Assembly (NCBI RefSeq): GCF_003202285.1
Contig: NZ_MASW01000007.1
Location: 830,093-894,092, forward strand
DNA length: 64,000 nucleotides
Direction of reading: 5' to 3'
Source of the DNA: Prauserella muralis
Lineage (GTDB): Bacteria > Actinomycetota > Actinomycetes > Mycobacteriales > Pseudonocardiaceae
Part shown: one piece after another, positions 23,556 through 30,906 of the stretch
Numbering within the stretch: the first letter of the stretch is position 1
Layout: each line of letters begins with the position of its first letter
Program-made: the position numbers and the translations under genes
Notes under the pieces: generated by a model
What the model was told of the DNA's origin: nothing
Database searches by the model: none
What the model saw: the letters and a program-made list of their open reading frames with translations, nothing else

Positions 23556-24607
23556 GTCCTCTCCTCCACAGGGTCCTCCACACCGACCGCCTCGCCGGAC
23601 CACACTCCGAAGACCCGCACCACCATGGACATCGCCGCGTTGCGGGAGCCGGCCACCACGATCGGCACGTGCAGCGGCGAGGGCAGGAAGCGTTCGAACG
23701 TCGTGTCGCCGGGGTCGGCCTCGGCGTCGGCGTGCCGCACGCCGTTGTCGCCGGTGCCGTTCTTGCCCGCGCGGTACAGCTCCGCCCGCGTCCGTCCACA
23801 GTGCTCGGTGAACCAGCGCTGCACGTCCGCCTTGCTCAGCCCCGCCTTGGCCAGCAGCTGCGCGTGCTCCGGGCTGAACACCACACCGGCCGAGGTGTCC
23901 CGGAAGATGAGCGAGCCGGTGCGCGAGATGGTGTCGGCGAAGTCCCACAGGATCTGCTCAGGGTCCTGGGTGTGCCGGTTGTCCACGAACTCACACGTGC
24001 GCAGCAGCATCGCCGACACGGCACTGCCGCCGGTGATCCCGGCGTCTGCGGCCAGCGGCTGCCACGGGCTCTCCTCCTCGTTCTCGCCGAGGCAGATCGA
24101 CCACCGGCCGGGCAGGCCTTGCGTGGCCTGTTCCAGCACGCCCGGCCGGATGCCGAAGCCGTTGCGCACGATGAGGCCGATGGCCCTGGCGATCGTCGCG
24201 TTCGGACGGTAGCCAGGGCCGAAAACGCCGCCGCCGCAGTTGATGCCGAGCCGCTGCCGCACCGGGCCGTTGACCACGATCATCGGTGCGGGCCCGCTCG
24301 TGCTCTGCCAGCCGCCGCCGCGTGCGGCGCGGTCGCGGGTGAGTGCCTCCCACGCCGCGAGCACGACGGGGAAGTACTCGGGCAGGCAGCCCGCCATGGC
24401 GGCGTTGATCGCCGCCTGTTCGACGGTGACCGCACGGTCGAACTGCTCGCTGCGGCCGATCACCTCCTGTGGCGCCCGCGCGGTGGTGGCGAGGAACCGC
24501 TCGACCAGCGGCGCCGACGCGGGCACCACCGGCAGCCCGTCGGTCCAGTCGTGGGCGTAGCAGTACTCGATGGCCTCCTGGGCCACGTCGGGGTCGGGGG
24601 TGCTCAC
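23552..24607 (-). CDS. UGSC-associated large protein (UGSC operon, gene 3)
   Basis: 351 residues, soluble. It starts with AIEYCYAHDWTDGLPVVPAS, contains INAAMAGCLPEYFPVVLAA and LGINCGGGVFGPGYRPNATI, and has several conserved-looking Cys. This is the larger partner that commonly travels with UGSC-motif proteins; I recognise the association, not the chemistry. ATG overlaps the UGSC gene stop (ATGA) and its own stop overlaps the CxxC gene. Could form a two-subunit thiol- or selenol-dependent enzyme with the UGSC protein (inference). Confidence 0.6.
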   Translation of the reverse strand: MSTPDPDVAQEAIEYCYAHDWTDGLPVVPASAPLVERFLATTARAPQEVIGRSEQFDRAVTVEQAAINAAMAGCLPEYFPVVLAAWEALTRDRAARGGGWQSTSGPAPMIVVNGPVRQRLGINCGGGVFGPGYRPNATIARAIGLIVRNGFGIRPGVLEQATQGLPGRWSICLGENEEESPWQPLAADAGITGGSAVSAMLLRTCEFVDNRHTQDPEQILWDFADTISRTGSLIFRDTSAGVVFSPEHAQLLAKAGLSKADVQRWFTEHCGRTRAELYRAGKNGTGDNGVRHADAEADPGDTTFERFLPSPLHVPIVVAGSRNAAMSMVVRVFGVWSGEAVGVEDPVEERT

Positions 24608-25146
24608 GCGGTGCCTCCGGTCAGCAGCTCCACCACGTCCGGCAGGGCCTCCTCGGCGCGTTTGCGCACCTCACCGGGGGTGAGCACGGCGACCGGGTGC
24701 GCCGTCGTGGCGTAGCGGTAGCCGGGCGCGCCCTTGAGCTCGGCCATCGCGTCGGCGGTGACCTCGAAGGCGTCACTGCAGATGACGGCGGCCGGGACGC
24801 CCCGCCGTTCGAAGGCGATGCCGTCGGCCACGGCGGAGGCACTGCACGAGCCGCAGTCGCCGACGCCGGTGATGAGCACGTCGCACTGGGCGACCAGCTC
24901 GTCGAGCTGCTCGCCGGGGATCGGCAGCGCGAACGCCGTCTTGGTGCGCTGCACGACGGCCGCCACGCCGTGCCGCTCGCTGAGCAGGCGACCCAGCTCG
25001 GCGAGGAACAGGGCCGCGTTCTGCTTGGTGTTCTCCAGCAGCCCCACCGTGGCGCCGCGCAGGGTCGCTCTCGGCGAGGCCAGCACGTCGCCGCGCGCGG
25101 AGCCGCCCGCTCCGCCGGTCGGGTCGAGGATCGCGTTGGCACCCAT
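24604..25146 (-). CDS. UGSC-motif protein, cysteine form (UGSC operon, gene 2)
   Basis: 180 residues. Residues 94-105 read GVGDCGSCSASA, where the family motif is U-G-S-C with selenocysteine first; here it is Cys98-Gly-Ser-Cys101. The rest is a Rossmann-like alpha/beta fold (ATVGLLENTKQNAALFLAEL, then RGVPAAVICSDAFEV). Members are proposed thiol/selenol oxidoreductases; the reaction is unknown. No in-frame TGA or SECIS-like element is needed. It starts one base after the ligase gene ends and overlaps the 351-residue partner. Confidence 0.75.
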   Translation of the reverse strand: MGANAILDPTGGAGGSARGDVLASPRATLRGATVGLLENTKQNAALFLAELGRLLSERHGVAAVVQRTKTAFALPIPGEQLDELVAQCDVLITGVGDCGSCSASAVADGIAFERRGVPAAVICSDAFEVTADAMAELKGAPGYRYATTAHPVAVLTPGEVRKRAEEALPDVVELLTGGTA

Positions 25147-25147
25147 G

Positions 25148-26437
25148 TCAACCTCCCACCCGGGTCAGCCGGGTCTTCATCTCGGAACGCTCCAGTGAGC
25201 CCGGCGGCACGAGGTTGACCCGCGCCGGCACGGACAGCCGGTTCCTGATCAGGCTCTCCAGCTGGTGGCGCAGCGCCGCGCGGTCGCCGTCCTCGCTGCC
25301 CCACTCGACGTCGAGCCGCAGCGGCGGCTCGACCCGGGGGCCCGGCGTGTCCAGCACCACCTGCATGGCCCCTGACGTGCGCGGATGCAGGGTCTGCACG
25401 AGGTCGCGCACCGCGGCGGGGAAGACGTTCACCCCGAGCACGATCAGCATGTCGTCGGTGCGGCCCACGCAGCGGATGAGCGGGGCGCCGTCGGTGTCGG
25501 TGCCGGTGACGTGCACGCGGTCGCGGGTGCGGAAGCGCACCAGCGGGCAGCACTGCCGGTCGAGCGCGGTGTAGACGAGCTCGCCGCGGGCGCCGGGCTC
25601 GGCGGCCACCGGCTCGCCGGTGTCGGGGTCGATCAGCTCGACGTGGACGTGCGCGCCGCCGGTGAGCCGCATCCCGGCGGCCCCTGGCGGCTCGGCGAAC
25701 AGGATCGGCGCCATGTCGGCGTTGCCCAGCCCCTCGGTGACGCGGGCACCCCACTCCCGCTCGATGTAGTCCCGGAAGGCGGGTTCGCCGCCGCCGGGCT
25801 CGCCGCCAACGATGACCTTGCGCACCCCGAACTCGCGCGGGTCACGGCCGCGCTCGCGCAGGTACTCGGCCAGGTAGCGGGCGTAGGACGGGGTCGAGTG
25901 CAGCGCCGTGACCTGGAACGACTCCAGGGCGAGCACGGCCTTCTCGGAGGCACCGGTGCCGATCGGGATCATCGTGGCCCCGATGTTCTCCACCGCGTCG
26001 CGCACGGGAAGGCCGCCGACGAACATGGTGAGCCCGGCGCCGTGCACGAGCACGTCCTCACGGACGAGCCCCTGGGTGCGCAGCGCGGCCGTGGTCATCT
26101 CCGTCCAGGCGCGGGTGTCGGCGGCGGTGACGCCGACCCAGCTCGGGGTGCCGGTCGTGCCGGTCGAGGAGTGCACGCGCACGACGTCGGCCAGCGGCAC
26201 GGCCGCGTGCGCGCCCAGCGGCGGATCCTGCGCCTGGCTGCGGCGCAGCATGTCCTTGGTGGTGAAGGGAAACCGGCGCAGGTCGTCGAGCGTCTCGAGC
26301 GCGGAGGGGCCGACGCCGTGTTCGGCGAAGAGACTCGCGTAGAACGGCGAGCGCTGCGACACGGAGGCGAGCTGGCGGCGGAGCGCGGCCAGCACCCGGC
26401 CGCGGTCGGCGTCTGCGACGAAACCGGCTGCGTTCAC
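25148..26437 (-). CDS. Phenylacetate-CoA-ligase-like enzyme (UGSC operon, gene 1)
   Basis: 429 residues, the length of PaaK-type ligases. Motifs: FPFTTKDMLR near the N-terminus, nucleotide loop HSSTGTTGTPSWVGVT, ALHSTPSYARYLAEYL, ELVYTALDRQ, RFRTRDRV and GRTDDMLIVLGVNVFP, ending with the SEMKTRLTRV tail. These enzymes activate aryl or acyl acids to CoA thioesters with ATP. As first gene of the operon it probably supplies an activated substrate to the UGSC, partner and SDR enzymes (inference). Confidence 0.85.
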   Translation of the reverse strand: MNAAGFVADADRGRVLAALRRQLASVSQRSPFYASLFAEHGVGPSALETLDDLRRFPFTTKDMLRRSQAQDPPLGAHAAVPLADVVRVHSSTGTTGTPSWVGVTAADTRAWTEMTTAALRTQGLVREDVLVHGAGLTMFVGGLPVRDAVENIGATMIPIGTGASEKAVLALESFQVTALHSTPSYARYLAEYLRERGRDPREFGVRKVIVGGEPGGGEPAFRDYIEREWGARVTEGLGNADMAPILFAEPPGAAGMRLTGGAHVHVELIDPDTGEPVAAEPGARGELVYTALDRQCCPLVRFRTRDRVHVTGTDTDGAPLIRCVGRTDDMLIVLGVNVFPAAVRDLVQTLHPRTSGAMQVVLDTPGPRVEPPLRLDVEWGSEDGDRAALRHQLESLIRNRLSVPARVNLVPPGSLERSEMKTRLTRVGG

Positions 26438-26530
26438 ACCGACAGCTCTACCCGCCGCCGTCGCGGCGGCGCAGCACGTTTTCCCCCTGCCGGAAAGGCG
26501 GGCCGGCGAGGGCCGTCGCCGGTGCCGGTC

Positions 26531-26902
26531 TCAGGCGGGCGTCAGCAGGCCGACGGCGGCGACCGCGTCGTCGACGGTGTCGTGCAGTGGGAGGTGGTCG
26601 GCGAGCCCGGTGACGAGCAGCGGCCTGCGCACGGCGCGCGAACCGGCCAGTGCCCAGGGCACGTCGAGCGCGGCGGCCAGCTCGTCGGTGCGCAGCAGCG
26701 CGGAGATCCCGGCGGCGCCGAAGTACCGGGTCGCCGTCAGGTCGAGGACTAATGATCGCGCCACGCGCAGTTTGGCGTCGATGCACCGGCGCAGCGCGGG
26801 CACGGCCACCATGTCGACCTCGCCGGCGACTCTGGCGAGCACGAGCCCGCCCCGTCCTGATTCGACACGAATCTCGGTCTGCGTTTCGTTGGCGTCGTAC
26901 AC
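26531..26902 (-). CDS. STAS-domain anti-sigma-factor antagonist lacking the phospho-serine
   Basis: 123 residues, one STAS domain: IRVESGRGGLVLARVAGEVD, then SLVLDLTATRYFGAAGISAL. In SpoIIAA/RsbV-type proteins the loop reads DSSG or GSAG, and its Ser is phosphorylated by the anti-sigma kinase. Here the loop is GAAG (residues 62-65) with Ala63 at that place, so the usual switch is missing. GTG 26902 is chosen for a GGGAGG ribosome site about nine bases upstream. Divergent from the SigF operon, which it may regulate constitutively (inference). Confidence 0.75.
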   Translation of the reverse strand: MYDANETQTEIRVESGRGGLVLARVAGEVDMVAVPALRRCIDAKLRVARSLVLDLTATRYFGAAGISALLRTDELAAALDVPWALAGSRAVRRPLLVTGLADHLPLHDTVDDAVAAVGLLTPA

Positions 26903-27010
26903 AAGTCGTCGCCTCCCGCCTTCGTACCGGCAACCACGACGGTACGCAGGTGCCCTGTGCGCTGGCAAGACGAGTGATCGGTCGCCGAGGCCATTCATCC
27001 ACTGTGGACA

Positions 27011-27036
27011 GTTTTACCTGGTCACCCTGCGGGTAC
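27011..27036 (+). promoter_or_regulatory. SigF/SigB-type promoter of the sigF operon
   Basis: GTTT (27011-27014), 16-base spacer containing TACCTGG, GGGTAC (27031-27036), followed by a 33-base leader with AAAGGAGC. The sigma factor encoded in this operon is of the class that reads this promoter, so autoactivation is likely. Confidence 0.75.
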
Positions 27037-27069
27037 TCGCTGATCCCGATCCGGCACAAAGGAGCGACC

Positions 27070-27621
27070 ATGTCGACACCGCGACCGCCCATCTCGGAGA
27101 GCGAACCACGAACGGTGGGCCCCGAGCTCGTCTGGGCGGGGCGAGCCGGCGACCCCGTGGTGCTTGTCCTGGATCCGGCGGGCGAGGCCAAACACGACGA
27201 TGTGCCGCCGACCTGGGAGAGCATCGCGGAGCGCCACCACGTCGGCTGGTGCCGGGTGCCGGTCGAGGGTGCCCTGACCGCCGCCGAGGACCTGCTCGGC
27301 GACCCGGACGGGCTTGGCACACCGTTCGATCTCGTGACGAGCGGACCCGCCGAGTTCGAGACACTCGACATCGCGGCGCGCCACGCGACGACCGTACGTT
27401 CCGTGCTCCTGGTCGACCCCGTCTCACCGGAGCGTGGACCAGCCATGACACGAAAGCGTGAACTTGAGGACGCCGGAGTCGTGGTCACAGTGGCCGCCCG
27501 AAGCTTTGACGGCGCCCGGGACCGCATCGGACCGCCACTGCCCCTTGGCCATCCCGACGCGGCGGCGGGCGTCCGCAGAGCACTGGACGACCTCGACGCC
27601 ACCAGCCCAGCGGGTGACTGA
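27070..27621 (+). CDS. Alpha/beta-hydrolase-like protein co-transcribed with sigF
   Basis: 183 residues. The order VLVLDPAGEAKHDDVPPTW, DLVTSGPAEFETLDIAARHA and VRSVLLVDPVSPERG follows an alpha/beta hydrolase core, but the nucleophile elbow (normally G-x-S-x-G) reads TSGPAEF, so no catalytic Ser is obvious, and the lid and last His are not clear. Probably a degenerate hydrolase used for binding or regulation (inference). Good ribosome site AAAGGAGC. Its last eight bases overlap the start of sigF. Driven by the SigF-type promoter at 27011. Confidence 0.6.
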   Translation: MSTPRPPISESEPRTVGPELVWAGRAGDPVVLVLDPAGEAKHDDVPPTWESIAERHHVGWCRVPVEGALTAAEDLLGDPDGLGTPFDLVTSGPAEFETLDIAARHATTVRSVLLVDPVSPERGPAMTRKRELEDAGVVVTVAARSFDGARDRIGPPLPLGHPDAAAGVRRALDDLDATSPAGD

Positions 27622-28384
27622 ACGCAACGGGCAGGAGAGCGGCTACGAGAACATCGAGCCGCTCTTCGAAGAGCTGCGCGCCGCCACGCCCGGCGAGGCC
27701 AGGTACCGCGCGCTGCGCGAGGAGATCGTCACGCGGAGCCTGCCGCTCGCCGAGCACATCGCCCGCCGGTTCGCTGGCCGCGGCGAGGCTCGCGACGACC
27801 TGCTCCAGGTGGCGCGGCTCGGTCTGTTGCACGCCATCGACCGGTTCGATCCGAGCCGGGGCTCGGAGTTCGTCGCGTTCGCCGTGCCCACGATCATGGG
27901 CGAGGTACGCAAGCATTTCCGCGACGCCAGCTGGGCCGTGCGGGTGCCTCGCAGGCTCAAGGAACTGCACCTGACGCTGAGCCAGGCGGGGGGCCAGCTG
28001 GCCCAGCGCCTTGGCAGGGCGCCCACCCCGAGCGAGCTCGCCGCCGAGCTGGGCCTGTCCTCCGAGGATGTCTGGGAGGGGCTGCTGGCAGGCAACGCCT
28101 ACCACTCGGTGTCGATGGACGCCCCCCGCGACGACGAGGGCGGGCTGCCGCTGGCCGAGACGGTCGGCGACGACGACGCGGGCCTGGAGAGCGTCGAGTA
28201 CCACGAGTCGTTGCAGCCGCTGCTGGCCGACCTGCCCGAGCGGGAACGCAGGGTGGTCATGCTGCGCTTCTTCGGCAACATGACGCAGACCCAGATCGCC
28301 GAGCGGCTGGGGATCTCGCAGATGCACGTGTCCCGCCTGCTCGCCAGGACACTGGAGTTCCTGCGCGCCAAGCTCAGCGAGTGA
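27614..28384 (+). CDS. sigF: SigF/SigB-family stress sigma factor
   Basis: 256 residues. Region 2 includes LPLAEHIARRFAGRGEARDD, LLQVARLGLLHAIDRFDP and FAVPTIMGEVRKHFRD; region 3 is RVPRRLKELHLTLSQAGGQL; region 4 ends QTQIAERLGISQMHVSRLLA. This is the SigB/F/G family of general-stress and differentiation sigma factors controlled by RsbW-type kinases and STAS antagonists. GTG 27614 overlaps the upstream hydrolase-like gene by eight bases (coupling). No anti-sigma kinase lies nearby; the only regulator in sight is the divergent STAS protein. It probably reads the promoters at 5188, 27011 and 28391. Confidence 0.85.
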   Translation: MTERNGQESGYENIEPLFEELRAATPGEARYRALREEIVTRSLPLAEHIARRFAGRGEARDDLLQVARLGLLHAIDRFDPSRGSEFVAFAVPTIMGEVRKHFRDASWAVRVPRRLKELHLTLSQAGGQLAQRLGRAPTPSELAAELGLSSEDVWEGLLAGNAYHSVSMDAPRDDEGGLPLAETVGDDDAGLESVEYHESLQPLLADLPERERRVVMLRFFGNMTQTQIAERLGISQMHVSRLLARTLEFLRAKLSE

Positions 28385-28390
28385 GGCGCC

Positions 28391-28416
28391 GTTTGGCCTG
28401 GGCGCCCCGCGGGTAC
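28391..28416 (+). promoter_or_regulatory. SigF/SigB-type promoter of the F420 enzyme operon
   Basis: GTTT (28391-28394), 16-base spacer containing CCTGGG, GGGTAC (28411-28416). The ATG is at 28426, so transcription would begin at or a few bases before the start codon (leaderless). Confidence 0.7.
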
Positions 28417-28425
28417 GCGAGCGGC

Positions 28426-29382
28426 ATGGTGAGCATCGGGTATTCGCTGGCCTGCGAGACGTTCGGGCCGCGAGAGCTCGTGCGACAGGCGAAGCTCGCC
28501 GAACAGGCCGGCTTCGAGCGGCTCTGGATCTCCGACCACTACCACCCCTGGCTCGACGAGCAGGGCGAGAGCCCGTTCGTCTGGTCGGTGATCGGCGCGC
28601 TCTCGCGGGAGACGTCGCTGCCCATCACCACCGCCGTGACCTGCCCGCTCATCCGCACACACCCCGCGGTGGTGGCCCAGGCCTCGGCGACCGCGGCCGT
28701 GCAGTGCGACGGCGGGTTCACGCTGGGACTGGGCACCGGCGAGGCGCTCAACGAGCACATCACCGGCGACCGCTGGCCCCCGCCGCAGGTGCGCGCGGAC
28801 ATGCTGGCCGAGGCGGTCGACATCATCCGTGCCCTGCACCGCGGCGAGGAGCTCACGCACCACGGCACCCACTACACGGTGGAGCACGCCAGGCTCTACA
28901 CGCGACCGTCGGAGCCGGTGCCGATCAACATCGCCGCCTTCAGCCCGCGCTCGGCCAGGATGGCGGGCACGAAGGGCGACGGCTTCTGCACCGTCGTGCC
29001 CAACGCCGACCTGGTCCGGGAGTACCGCGAGGCGGGTGGCGACGGCCCCGCGCAGGCAGGCATGAAGGTCTGCTGGGACGACTCGGAGGCCAAGGCCGTC
29101 GAGACGGCGCACCGGCTGTGGGCCAGTGACCTGCTGCCGGGCAGTCTGCCGTCCACGTTGCCCCGGCCCCGTGACTTCGCCCAGGCCACCGAGGTCATCA
29201 CCGAGGACATGGTGCGGCAGCGCTACGCGTGCGGCTCCGACCCCCAGCGGCACCTGGACAAGCTCGGCGAGTACATCGACGCCGGGTTCGACGAGGTCTA
29301 CGTCCAGCAGATCGGCGCCGAGCAGGAGCAGTTCTTCGAGACCTACGCCGAGGACATCCTGCCGCGGATCCCGCTGGACTGA
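28426..29382 (+). CDS. LLM-class F420-dependent oxidoreductase
   Basis: 318 residues, a luciferase-like TIM barrel. Landmarks: FERLWISDHYHPWLDEQGES, TAVTCPLIRTHPAVVAQA, FTLGLGTGEALNEHITGDRW and the C-terminal DEVYVQQIGAEQEQFFETYA, as in the F420-dependent glucose-6-phosphate dehydrogenase-like subgroup. It should use coenzyme F420 (family knowledge; substrate unknown). Its own SigF-type promoter lies directly before it, and the molybdenum-enzyme genes start 16 bases after its stop, so one stress operon may run from here to 34.2 kb. Confidence 0.85.
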   Translation: MVSIGYSLACETFGPRELVRQAKLAEQAGFERLWISDHYHPWLDEQGESPFVWSVIGALSRETSLPITTAVTCPLIRTHPAVVAQASATAAVQCDGGFTLGLGTGEALNEHITGDRWPPPQVRADMLAEAVDIIRALHRGEELTHHGTHYTVEHARLYTRPSEPVPINIAAFSPRSARMAGTKGDGFCTVVPNADLVREYREAGGDGPAQAGMKVCWDDSEAKAVETAHRLWASDLLPGSLPSTLPRPRDFAQATEVITEDMVRQRYACGSDPQRHLDKLGEYIDAGFDEVYVQQIGAEQEQFFETYAEDILPRIPLD

Positions 29383-29398
29383 GACGGGCGGAGCCGAC

Positions 29399-29914
29399 AT
29401 GGAATCCGAGATCAGCCTCACCGTCGACGGGGTGCGCCACGACCTCGTGGTCGACACCAGGGTGAGCCTGCTCGACGCCCTGCGCGAGCGGCTGGGCATC
29501 ACCTCACCGAAGAAGGGCTGCGACCACGGCCAGTGCGGCACGTGCACGGTGCTGCTCGACGGCAGGCGGGCCACGACGTGCCTGGCACTGGCCGTCGCCC
29601 ACGACGGCGCCGACATCACCACCAGCGCGGGCCTGGAGAGCGGCGGCACACCGCATCCGCTGCACCAGGCGTTTCTGGACCACGACGGCTTCCAGTGCGG
29701 CTACTGCACCCCCGGCCAGATCTGCTCCGCCGCCGGGATGCTGGACGAGGCCGAGTCCGGCTGGCCCAGCGCGGTGACCACGGACCTCGCCCGCGACCCC
29801 GTGCTCGACGCCGAGGAGATCCGGGAGCGGATGAGCGGCAACCTGTGCCGCTGCGGCGCCTACGTCAACATCGTCGCCGCCATCAGCGAGGTCGCCGGGA
29901 GGCGGTCGGCGTGA
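29399..29914 (+). CDS. Aldehyde oxidoreductase [2Fe-2S] subunit (PaoA/YagT-like)
   Basis: 171 residues. The N-terminal plant-ferredoxin cluster uses Cys41, Cys46, Cys49 and Cys61 (KKGCDHGQCGTC); the second cluster uses Cys100, Cys103, Cys150 and Cys152 (FQCGYCTPGQ and NLCRCGAY). This is the small electron-transfer subunit of xanthine-oxidase-family molybdenum hydroxylases. No twin-arginine signal is seen, so the enzyme is probably cytoplasmic. The stop overlaps the GTG of the FAD subunit. Confidence 0.9.
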   Translation: MESEISLTVDGVRHDLVVDTRVSLLDALRERLGITSPKKGCDHGQCGTCTVLLDGRRATTCLALAVAHDGADITTSAGLESGGTPHPLHQAFLDHDGFQCGYCTPGQICSAAGMLDEAESGWPSAVTTDLARDPVLDAEEIRERMSGNLCRCGAYVNIVAAISEVAGRRSA

Positions 29915-30906
29915 TCCCGTTCGACTACCGCAGGCCGGACGACATCGGCACCGCCGTGGCCACGGTCACGGGCAACCCCAGGGCGGCGTTCCTCGGCGGC
30001 GGCACGAACCTCGTCGACCACATGAAGCTCGGCGTGGCCGAACCGGAGCTGCTCGTCGACGTCACCGGCCTCACCTCACGTGACATCGAACGGCTGCCGG
30101 ACGGCGGCCTGCGCGTGGGCGCGGGTGTGCGCAACAGCGACCTTGCCGCCGATCCCCTGGTGCGCGAGCGGTTCCCCGTACTGGCGCAGGCGCTGCTCTC
30201 CGGTGCCTCCGGGCAGCTGCGCAACCTCGCCACCACCGGGGGCAACCTGCTGCAGCGCACCCGCTGCGTGTACTTCCAGGACGTCACCACACCCTGCAAC
30301 AAGCGCGAGCCCGGCCAGGGCTGCTCGGCGCTGGAGGGCTACCACCGCCACCACGCCGTGCTGGGCGCCTCGCGGCAGTGCGTGGCCGTGCACCCGTCCG
30401 ACCTGGCGGTGGCGCTGGCCGCGCTCGACGCCGTGGTGCGGGTGCAGGGCCCCGGCGGCGAACGCACCATCCCGGCCGAGACGCTGCACCGGCTGCCCGG
30501 CGAGCATCCCGAACGGGACACGGTCCTGGAGCACGGGGAGCTCATCACCGCCGTCGATCTGCCGGGGCTGCCGTTCGGCCCGCGCTCGCGGTACCGCAAG
30601 GCCCGCGACCGGGCGTCGTTCGCGTTCGCGCTGGTGTCGGTCGCCGCGGCACTCGACGTGGCCGGGGGCCTGGTGCGGGACGTGCGGATCGCCTTCGGGG
30701 GACTCGCGCACAAGCCGTGGCGGGCCCGGCTCGCCGAGGACGCCCTGCGCGGGCGCCCGGCCGCTCCCGACGAGTTCCGGGCGGCCGCCGAGGCCGAGCT
30801 CGCCGACGCACAGCCCTTGCGGGACAACGGTTTCAAGGTGCCGATGGCCCGGAACATGCTGGTGTCGGTCCTGACCGAGCTCTCCGCCGAGGACGGTGCG
30901 GCATGA
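29911..30906 (+). CDS. Aldehyde oxidoreductase FAD subunit with [4Fe-4S] insertion (PaoB/YagS-like)
   Basis: 331 residues. FAD site FLGGGTNLVDHMKLG and ATTGGNLLQRTRC, followed by an extra cluster motif with Cys119, Cys129, Cys138 and Cys157 (CNKREPGQGC). That insertion is characteristic of the PaoB/YagS branch and places an additional [4Fe-4S] cluster in this subunit. The CO dehydrogenase C-terminal domain follows (FGPRSRYRKARDRASFAFAL). GTG and stop overlap the neighbouring subunits by four bases each. Confidence 0.9.
   Translation: MIPFDYRRPDDIGTAVATVTGNPRAAFLGGGTNLVDHMKLGVAEPELLVDVTGLTSRDIERLPDGGLRVGAGVRNSDLAADPLVRERFPVLAQALLSGASGQLRNLATTGGNLLQRTRCVYFQDVTTPCNKREPGQGCSALEGYHRHHAVLGASRQCVAVHPSDLAVALAALDAVVRVQGPGGERTIPAETLHRLPGEHPERDTVLEHGELITAVDLPGLPFGPRSRYRKARDRASFAFALVSVAAALDVAGGLVRDVRIAFGGLAHKPWRARLAEDALRGRPAAPDEFRAAAEAELADAQPLRDNGFKVPMARNMLVSVLTELSAEDGAA

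Noticed and set aside
24604-25146. Selenocysteine in the UGSC protein
   Set aside because: The first motif residue is encoded by a normal Cys codon; no in-frame TGA occurs.
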